Below are positions 56,148 through 64,000 of a stretch of 64,000 nucleotides of DNA, one piece after another. Source of the DNA: Marasmius tenuissimus (taxonomy: Eukaryota > Basidiomycota > Agaricomycetes > Agaricales > Marasmiaceae); contig JAQOTA010000053.1 of NCBI GenBank assembly GCA_029532415.1, positions 2,790,001 through 2,854,000 on the forward strand, given 5' to 3'. The notes beneath the pieces are model-generated. The model had not been told where the DNA came from and searched no databases. It saw only the letters and a list, made by a program, of their open reading frames with translations. The position numbers and the translations under genes were made by a program. Numbering within the stretch: the first letter of the stretch is position 1; each line of letters starts with the position of its first letter.

Positions 56148-58738
56148 ATGTCAGGCGCAAGAGTGGACGATACTCGAGAGTTTATCTCGCTTGGTGATTC
56201 CGAACAGGAGAAAGCCAACCAGTACCATTTTCGCGCTACAAAAGACTCTTCCTCTTTATACATCTCAGAGCTCGATGGCATCCATGATGGACTAGAGTCC
56301 CCGACGGAAGAAGAACGGCAGACGCTCCGGAGGGTGTCTGATAGTCTTCCTTGGAATGCCTTCTGTACGACACTGTTTATTATAGAATTGCACGAGCTGA
56401 CTCCGGTATGCAGTAATTGCCATTGTGGAACTGGCAGAGCGATTCTCGGTATACTTCTGGCCATCTCATATTTGTGTTAGCTCACGGTATTGATTTAATC
56501 GGTTTAGTTTTACGGCTGCACTGTCGTCTTCGTGCGTTGATTCATTGCGATTTACGATGTGAATGAATTGGGGGCTTAACGTTTGACCTCTGTAGACCAA
56601 CTTCATCCAACAAAAGCGTCCACCGGAATCATCTACTGGAGCGGGTGGAACACACGGCCAGTCGGGCGCTCTGGGATTAGGACAGCGGGCGTCCACTGGG
56701 CTGACAACTTTTTACCAGTTTTGGTGACTATCTCGCTGAGTCTTCTCGTAGATAAGTCATCTTTGACTCAATGCGCTTGCCAGGGTCTATATAACGCCTT
56801 TGTTTGGCGCATACGTTGCAGACACATACCTTGGACGGTTCAACACCATCTGTGTAGCGCTTTTCATTGCTCTCATTGGGCACATCCTCCTTATCGTGGC
56901 TGCCGTACCCGGTGTGATTGAGAAACCGAGCGCAGTTGCACCATTCATAGTTGCAATGGTTACTATGGGACTTGGTTAGTGTCCTACTTCTAGGCAGATT
57001 CAGCGTTGGTTGACGATTTTGGTTCAGGTAGTGGTGCTTTCAAAGCTAACATCTCCCCCTTAATCGCCGAGCAATACCAGCGCACAAGGCTGTTCGTTCG
57101 AACGGAGAAGAGCGGCGAACGTGTTATTGTTGATCCAGTTCTAACAATCACCCGCGTGTACATGGTAAGGTTAATTGTCTGGTTGGTTTGATTCGTTTCG
57201 CTGATACTCCTGTAGTATTTTTATCTGTTCATCAATGTCGGTTCCTTAATGGGCCAAATCTCAATGACCTACGCTGAGAAGGTTGGTTTAAGTGTTTCCC
57301 TCTGAGCGTGCACCGATCTCATGGCGTTCTCAGTATGTCGGCTTCTGGCTTTCGTTCACTCTTCCGACAGTCATCTTTTTGCTCTGCCCGCTCGTTCTTT
57401 GGCTCGGTCGTAAGCGCTACGTTCGATCCCCTCCCACCGGGTCGGTCCTCGCGACTGCTCTCAAGCTCTGGGGACTGGCTTTGAAAGGCAAATGGAGCAT
57501 CAATCCTGTCAAGTCGTATCGCCAGCTCACTGCGCCTGGTTTCTGGGAGGATGTCAAACCTAGCAAGCTCGGTGATGCTAGACCAGCGTGGATGACATTC
57601 GATGACGCATGGGTAGACGAGGTCAGACGAGGACTGGAGGCGTGCGCCGTATTCTGCTGGTATCCCATCTACTGTAGGCTCCAACATCATCGTTCTCAAC
57701 ATCTACTGACATGACTTGAACGTTTGCTCAGGGCTGACATACAATCAACTGAACAACAACCTTACCTCTCAGGCAGCTACGATGTCTACCCATGGTGCTC
57801 CAAATGACGTGCTATCGAATTTGAATCCCCTGGCCCTCATCATTCTCATTCCAATCTGTGATATTTTCGTGAGTCTCGAGTTCAACGCCGCTGATCTGTC
57901 CTGTAACTGATGTTGATGAACAGATATATCCAGCGTTCAGACGAGCTGGTGTTAAATTAACATCTTTACGGAAGATTACTGCTGGTTTCGCCATCGGTGG
58001 GGTGATATAACGATGTCATCAGGATAACTTCACTAATCGAATTTAGGTTCCGCGGCGATGATTTGGGCTGCTGGTTCGTCACTTTCCTCGCTTGACCTTC
58101 TATTCTTACGGCCCATCTCGCAGTTCTCCAACACTACATCTATAAGGTGATATTACCGCCTTTATCTCATCCCGTTATACTGAACATTTGCCACATAGAC
58201 TCATCCATGTGGCCATGCTGCCGCCACTTGCTCACCGGACCCGAATGGCCACCCTACGGTTTCACCATTGGATGTCTGGTCACAGACTGGGTCGTGCGTT
58301 GCTGTTTTCGTCCTCTTTCGATCTCGTAACAGATCCCAACATGCAATGATAGATACGTTCTCATCGCTTTCAGCGAGATTTTCGCGTCGATCACAGGTTT
58401 AGAATACGCCTTCACGAAGGCTCCAGGAAACATGAAATCCTTAGTCATGTCGATATTCCTCTTCACGGCGGCACTCTCAGCCGCTCTGGGGGAGGCGTTT
58501 GTTCGTGCGTAATCTCGTTGACTTCCTATACACCAGGTCTCATCTCACGCTTGGTCAAGCACTTTCTACTGACCCATTACTCGTTTGGAACTATGGGGTC
58601 ATGGGCGTCCTCGCAGGCGTGGCCGGGATTCTTTTTTGGTTCTCCGTTTCCAATCTCGACAAACAAGAAGACTATTTGAATAATTTAGGTGATGAAAGCT
58701 ATACTTCACAGCCCGACGAGGAACTGCGGGAGGCATAG
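56148..58738 (+). CDS. PTR2: Proton-coupled oligopeptide transporter, PTR2 family
   Basis: Start at 56148 (MSGARVDDTREFISLGDSE). Exon 1 ends in LPWNAF; after a 50-base intron the next exon gives the POT signature in LIAIVELAERFSFYG, matching the ExxERFxYYG motif that couples proton and peptide. Later exons read TNFIQQKRPP, GQSGALGLGQRASTGLTTF, GAYVADTYLGRFNTI, GHILLIVAAVPGVI, KANISPLIAEQY, YLFINVGSLMGQISMTYAEK, YVGFWLSFTLPTVIFLL, WMTFDDAWVDEVRRG, WYPIYW, GLTYNQLNNNLTSQAATM, ITAGFAIGGSAAMIWAAVLQHYIYK and SYVLIAFSEIFASITGLEYAFTKAP. It ends FWFSVSNLDKQED and an acidic tail. More than ten short introns are spliced in frame. Plasma-membrane importer of di- and tripeptides by family knowledge. Confidence 0.9.
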
Positions 58739-59406
58739 TAAGGTTAATATCAATCGCATGTAAAGCAAGCATATTTCTTCCTTATAATGAGCAACGAATC
58801 TCATGAGCCGCGTGCACTTTCCAGACTGAATTACGCTACTGTTGCGGATCGCGCCTAGCCAAATCAACAAATGACTGATCGGTATCAGGATCGTTGCCAC
58901 TGGCCCCTATTCTTATCGAACCTACGAGCGGATTCCTCGTTATCGAATCCGGCAGACACCACACCTTGGCTGTGTCAGTGCTACCTTACGATGGTCACTG
59001 TGGGTAAGCGATGTTGAAACTGTCTGCTGAACAAAAGAGTAACTTCGTCAATCCGGCATCTCGATCACTGGCAAGGCTCTCGATTGCGGTATAGCCACCG
59101 TCCACGCGTCAATGACTCGGAGCAAACCACTCGGTCATTTAGGACAGCTCGAGAACCTGGCCTTTGACCATGGGCATGGAGGTGAGCGAAGCGTAGGCTG
59201 TGGTCGCGTGGCGGACTCGACACGAGGTAGTCATCAGGCAAGGCTAGTGGACCGTGGATGCAAGGTGGTGCGTTCATAGCGATCATTGTTCGCATTATAC
59301 ATCGAATCACACACGAAGCCGCCGACAGTGGAACCTCGGTCATTACAGTATAAAAAGACGAAAGAACGCTACTGCGGCCTCGTTCCTTCGTTTCCATTTG
59401 ACAGCT
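58739..59406. other. Intergenic region upstream of the disordered-protein gene
   Basis: About 670 bases with no gene. The frame of the next gene extends back to 59254, but that part looks like untranslated leader. Confidence 0.5.
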
Positions 59407-61479
59407 ATGGCGGAAAGTCCCCAAGCACGCGATTCTAACTCGCAAACCTACTCTCCCCTTCAACGGCGGAGTCATATGAGCATTAGCCCTCGGCTCAGCA
59501 CCAACTCATGGGGGAACATTGCTCAACCAGAGCCAGGACGCAGAGACAGCCACCAAACTCAGAACGACCTTCCGCCTCCTCCACAAAGCCCTCGAAGGGT
59601 CGCTCTCCGTGCAATAAACCCTGATGACGATACGGTCGACATGGTTGAAGATTTTATGATGCTTGACCCACACGTATCGGGCAACTATCACAACGGGCCT
59701 GCGAAGCTCAAGCGGGAGCACCGCGTGAACAAGAAAGGTTTCGTAGGCCTCATGAGAGGACTTCGAAGATTCACTGGCACTGTGTTCGGCTACGGTGAAA
59801 ATCAAAACGCGCGTGGCCCGACTGCTCCCCTGGAAGTCACACATACCGGGAATACTCTGCCTCTTTATGTCTCTAACCCTTCCAGTCCTGTCACCACTCA
59901 ACGCCCTAATCGTCCCCTTCCCACCGCTCCGCATCCTGATGTCGTGGATGGCATACCTCCTGCGCTTCTGCCAGGAGTACGACGGCGCCCCCCTCCACCA
60001 GCATTTCACGTTACACCGCCTCTTCCTGTATCGCAAAGGACATCACATCACTCGGAACACCCATCCATATATTCCGGACCTCATGTCGAGCGGGCATTGA
60101 GCAAGAGTATCGCCATGCCTGTCCCTGAACTTGCGCAGCCGAACGAAGAGATTTATACTACCCCTGGACCCTCGCGGCGCTCAACCTCCCACCAGTCTCA
60201 TCTAGAACGCTCTTCTCATCCGACGCGCATTGATGTTGATGACCAAGGCACGATTGGAAGATCGCCTTCTGTACTTTCCCCTGCCCGACAGCCAACAATT
60301 GCAACTATCCCCCCTACTCCGAACCCAGAGCTACAATCACCGCCTCGAGATCGCCGTTCACATCCCACATCCATACCGGTGCGTCCACTGCCTACCGAGG
60401 ACTATCGTAGGATGTCCAAATCTATTGGACATCATACGGCCGGCTCCTCAATGACCAGCTACGACCCCTCATTCTCGACTGAGCTTAGTCCGGCTCATGG
60501 ATTCTTTTCGACGCTATGGCACATGCCCTGGGTTTCACCAGACAGGATAACGGTTGATTATTTCCCTGGGATGAGCCGGGGCGCTTGGCAGTGGAAGAAA
60601 GTCACAATGAAACCCCAAAGGTCGGACGAGAAGCCAAAAACCACCGTGGAATACAAGCCGTTGGCTAAAGCGATAAAGTCATGGTACACAGGCATTCCAC
60701 CGGTGTCTCGCGACTCAATGCCGAGCTGGGCAAAATCGGGAGGCGACCCAGAGGCGGGTGGAGTAGATCTCCTCAGCTCCGGTACTGTGACCAGTGCTAC
60801 TAGATCCTCAATGGCGACCAGTAACGGTGTATCTCCCGCGCCAAGAGCCCGGAGAAAACGTTTCTCTTTACATCGCGATCGAGACAGTCAAAGGCTTTTT
60901 TACTCCCCTAACCAGTATGCCTTCACGGACATGGACTTGACCTCGACACCAGCAATGAGAGCGAAGAGAAAATTAAGGGAGGAGCATCGATCCAGACACA
61001 CCAAGCAGTCGTCCAGTACCACTCGCCCATACGAGCGTCGGCGAACTAGACATCGGGGAGCACGGACGACTAATTCGCCCCCGCCAGTCCCCCCCGTTCC
61101 ACCCGCTGCCTATATGCACGGTTATACGCCGTATCAGCCCTCCACGCCTATATACCTCCTACACAGTACTTCTCTTCCTCAAGGACATAATCCCAATGTT
61201 TTCCCCCACCAGCCGCCATCTCCCGAAACCCATGCTTATCAGGGCCAAGGCCAGCAACCGCTTCTCTCCCCTTTGTTCGTGGTCCCTGCCATGCCTACAG
61301 TCGTCCCATACCAGGGCGAATCGTTTGCTGGTTCGACAGGTACCGCTAGCCCACCCGGGATGGCAGGAAGGGGTGCTGGTGGCGGTCATGGACTTCCTGG
61401 AGCAGCCAGTAATTATCCTGGGGGGTTTGCATTCCAAGGAGGCATGTCGCCTGCGTCGCCCGCAGCCCACGCCAGTTGA
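59407..61479 (+). CDS. Long disordered protein with PWVSP core motif
   Basis: Intronless frame of about 690 residues from MAESPQARDSNSQTYSP. Most of it is Ser/Pro/Arg-rich and predicted disordered by composition. Two more ordered spots stand out: a basic helix-like segment NKKGFVGLMRGLRRFTGTVFGYG (about residues 110-135) and the core LWHMPWVSPDRITVDYFPG...WQWKKVTM (about 60515-60605). The second closely resembles NLPWVAPGPVTVEYDS in the frame-broken protein at 30282-32480. The C-terminus is Gly/Pro-rich. The start at 59407 is preferred to the upstream in-frame ATG at 59254 because the intervening codons lack protein-like composition. Many S/TP sites suggest kinase regulation. Function unknown. 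Confidence 0.75.
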   Translation: MAESPQARDSNSQTYSPLQRRSHMSISPRLSTNSWGNIAQPEPGRRDSHQTQNDLPPPPQSPRRVALRAINPDDDTVDMVEDFMMLDPHVSGNYHNGPAKLKREHRVNKKGFVGLMRGLRRFTGTVFGYGENQNARGPTAPLEVTHTGNTLPLYVSNPSSPVTTQRPNRPLPTAPHPDVVDGIPPALLPGVRRRPPPPAFHVTPPLPVSQRTSHHSEHPSIYSGPHVERALSKSIAMPVPELAQPNEEIYTTPGPSRRSTSHQSHLERSSHPTRIDVDDQGTIGRSPSVLSPARQPTIATIPPTPNPELQSPPRDRRSHPTSIPVRPLPTEDYRRMSKSIGHHTAGSSMTSYDPSFSTELSPAHGFFSTLWHMPWVSPDRITVDYFPGMSRGAWQWKKVTMKPQRSDEKPKTTVEYKPLAKAIKSWYTGIPPVSRDSMPSWAKSGGDPEAGGVDLLSSGTVTSATRSSMATSNGVSPAPRARRKRFSLHRDRDSQRLFYSPNQYAFTDMDLTSTPAMRAKRKLREEHRSRHTKQSSSTTRPYERRRTRHRGARTTNSPPPVPPVPPAAYMHGYTPYQPSTPIYLLHSTSLPQGHNPNVFPHQPPSPETHAYQGQGQQPLLSPLFVVPAMPTVVPYQGESFAGSTGTASPPGMAGRGAGGGHGLPGAASNYPGGFAFQGGMSPASPAAHAS

Positions 61480-61713
61480 GAACGTTGCAGTACTACAATC
61501 TAATTTATGAACTCGGTGATCACTCCATTCCCTACATGAACTTTTATTTAAAATACTGCTGGCTGGGTGCTTTCGGAAACATTTTTACCTATCTCTGTAC
61601 CCTTTCATTGATGTCATGAGGACATATTACTATCATCAAAACATCCATCTGGCGCGTTGCACAAGCTGGAGGAACGTTCGCAATCTGTGTGTTCATGTTA
61701 TTCATAATGTGGT
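61480..61713. other. Short convergent intergenic gap
   Basis: Holds the 3' ends of two convergent genes. A duplicated TTCATAATGTG (61701-61724) spans its right edge into the final codons of the transporter gene. Confidence 0.4.
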
Positions 61714-64000
61714 TCATAATGTGTACCGGAATAACGGGCTCCTGCAACGATGGTCAATTGTGTCTCTCTCAAATGGGTGTCGAAGAGATCGCACCTGTCG
61801 CCCATGGCTGCCAGCTGGTCATTGGTATACTTCTCTCTCCATTCCTCTTCGGTCTTTAAGTCTCGCGTGGTATTGATCCTCTTGTAGATGAACTCAAGTC
61901 CTAGGGCTGCAAAAATACCAGCCGCAGCGAAGGCCAGGGAGGTACCGTATCCTGATGGATACTTCAAAGTCAGAGTCAGTATTGGGATCTCAATCTCAGA
62001 AGGAGTTAGCCACACTCACGCTCGGTCTATATTCCAGCGTCGCAATCGATTAGTTCGACGCGTCCCTCAGGTGAATCATCTCACTCACCCCTCGGATTCA
62101 ACAAAGATATAGCTCCCAATGATTCCACCAAAGTTACCCATGCACTGAGGAGGCGTCAGAGTCAGACCGAGGTGGAACAGGAGCACTCACAGTGATCCAT
62201 GCAATTGCTAGGGATCGTTTGGCGGGGCCGGCTTGATTATTTGAATTCCACGTTTGCGTTGCAGGAGGTATAGGGTAAAGCCCAATGCAGGCAAAACATA
62301 CGGCGACTGAACGCGGGCGTCCATGTTCAACATCCTCATGCCGTTATTAACCGCAAGAAATGAACGTACAGTAGCATGGGCCGATATTGGACGTTATGCG
62401 GGGTGCAAGCGGGAAGAGGATGGAGTACCCGATCACAATTATGAATTGTGCGGCCACAATAAAGGGCATACGCCACACAACTCGGTCAGAAAATCGACCG
62501 AAGACGTAGGATGATATGGCACCCTGTCAATTCTCTTTTAGCATGCAGAGGATGAACACGAACCAATGCTCACAATAGTATACGGTCCGATAGTCATCAA
62601 CTGAGCATTCGCAGACGTGAAACCCATGCCTTTGATGATGGTCGGCATACTGAACTTCAACGCATAGTTGGGGACCGTGGAACTGCAATAGACCAATCCC
62701 AGTAGATAGATCTGCCAGTCGGTCAAAACGGACCACAGAATGCGCCAGTTGAACTTGTGCTAGGTCGATGTAGATCTGTGAGGCTCAGAATCGGGATAGA
62801 TGGTTGGGTTACTCACGGATTTAGCGTCAATTTTGTGCCCACCATTCTCCTGAACCTTGCGAAGTACCAAGTATTTTATCTCTTCTTCGGTCAACCAGCT
62901 CGTAGATCGGGCGGGCGTATCGACGAGAATGATGAAAACCATGATACCCAGGATTACTGTCACTACACCCTCAATCAAGAATATCCATCTACGTTCGTAA
63001 GTGAGACCGAATTCGCCGAACAGAGACGATAATCCTCACCTCCAGCTTTCGAGACCGGCCAAGCCACCCATTTTTGCAATCGCGAAAGCCAACAGCCCGG
63101 AGAAAGCCCCTGCCGCGGCCGACGCTGTGAACAGTATTGCAATACGGGTTTGTAGTTCATTCTTTTTGTACCAAAGGCTACAAAGAAGAACGGCACCTAT
63201 CGCTTTCGCTCGAAAGGAAGTTCGTATGCGATTGAAGCGGCCTACTCACCAGGGAAGAAACCCGCCTCGGCTAAACCTATAATGAACGGAATTAGGGGGA
63301 CGAGACAGTGTGAAAAACAAAGCGAACCTAGTAGCAAACGAACAGCCAAAAATTGGGCGTACGTCCTGACTACGCCATGGAGTATCATAAAGATACCCTG
63401 CTAGGGAGTTTGCTTCAATACAACAGCGCTGAGCACATCGTCGCTTACCCAAACGACGGTCAATAGACCTATCCAAATGCTAGGACGATCCTTGAAGTAC
63501 CGAGAGAGAACGGCATTTGCGGGAATTTCTTGTGGAAGTGTGGAAAGACAAGTCAGAGGGGCATGACAAGTGGTAAACGGCTTTACTCACCAAAGAGGAT
63601 GTACGGAACAAAAAACACGCTTTGTAGACAGGGACGGAAGATCAATCATGTGATGTCTCCGGTCGCTTGGGGTAACTCACCTGAGCGCAACATTGTATTG
63701 TGTGGGGCTCATTCCCAAATCCTTGTCTAGACCTTCGATCTTCGTGTTCCCTGGCAGTGGAACCTGCCAAGTTAGCGATGTACAAGGTCGTGATGACTGG
63801 ACGACTCACCGATATTGGTACGGTCTGTGCGACGAATTTAATGAGTGATGGAACGTCCGAGTGAGTCCATTGCGAAATCTGCTTTAATGGGAGAGAGAAA
63901 CCGCACCAATGTAGCTGGCCAAGTAGAGAACCGTCAACATCGGCATGAGTCGTATATCGAGCCTCCGCAAAATACTTCTTCTCTTTTCATCGGGGAAAGT
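61714..64000 (-). CDS. MFS transporter, anion:cation symporter (allantoate/nicotinate permease-like), partial
   Basis: The gene enters from the right edge, so its N-terminus is missing; the stop is at 61714-61716. From the right, exons read RRSILRRLDIRLMPMLTVLYLASYI, RTNIGN, TKIEGLDKDLGMSPTQYNVALS, EIPANAVLSRYFKDRPSIWIGLLTVVW, QGIFMILHGVVRTYAQFLAVRLLLG, LAEAGFFPG, a central loop (STSWLTEEEIKYLVLRKVQENGG), TDWQIYLLGLVYCSSTVPNYALKFSMPTIIKGMGFTSANAQLMTIGPY, and a tail FIYKRINTTRDLKTEEEWREKYTNDQLAAMGDRSPLFRYTL. This is the DHA/ACS-type major facilitator layout of fungal Dal5/Tna1-like carriers for small organic anions such as allantoate, nicotinate or pantothenate. About a dozen introns. Substrate cannot be fixed. 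Confidence 0.85.

Noticed and set aside
59254..59406. Upstream extension of the disordered protein frame
   Set aside because: Composition changes sharply (Cys/His-rich, unlike the rest), so the start at 59407 is preferred.

Overview
The window is nuclear DNA from a filamentous basidiomycete, most likely an Agaricomycete. Genes are densely packed, usually broken by several introns of about 45-75 bases with GT...AG ends (and occasional GC...AG ends), and lie on both strands with no operon structure. Almost every multi-exon model below was joined by eye from open frames, splice sites and protein continuity, so outer limits and splice points are inferred unless stated. No rRNA gene, CRISPR array or complete transposon was recognised.

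Layout. 0.7-7.1 kb: a CTP-dependent diacylglycerol kinase (DGK1 type), a PQ-loop membrane protein and a secreted M28-like peptidase. 8.3-12.8 kb: two FAD2-type fatty acid desaturases head to head across a shared 1 kb promoter. 14.0-15.5 kb: the ribosome-associated J-protein zuotin. 15.6-19.5 kb: a decay-prone stretch with a P-loop kinase pseudogene, a small cysteine-rich secreted protein, a broken copy of it, and further degenerate copies of its upstream region. 19.8-21.4 kb: a queuine tRNA-ribosyltransferase accessory subunit. 23.1-27.9 kb: a third FAD2-type desaturase and a hotdog-fold thioesterase. 30.3-39.5 kb: a disordered protein with two frame breaks, a bli-3-like flavin-binding protein, and a segmental duplication of a short-chain dehydrogenase plus a class V aminotransferase; the second aminotransferase survives only as a 3' remnant.

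39.8-51.8 kb is a mostly housekeeping block on the minus strand: a mitochondrial protein, an IML2/TTC39 protein, the TFIIIB subunit BDP1, a ubinuclein/HPC2-type histone chaperone subunit and a small Cys/His protein, with a tRNA-derived SINE-like element in between. 53-64 kb holds two orphan membrane proteins, a PTR2-type peptide transporter, a second disordered protein sharing a motif with the one at 30-32 kb, and a partial MFS transporter running off the right edge.

The most interesting theme is 8-28 kb. Three divergent delta-12-type desaturases with different first histidine boxes (HECGH, HEAGH, HDAGH) lie within 17 kb, with an acyl-thioesterase next to the third. This is what a fatty-acid-derived specialised metabolite locus, for example polyacetylenes, could look like; that link is inference. 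The second theme is recent local duplication and decay, seen in the secreted-protein array and in the dehydrogenase/aminotransferase duplication.
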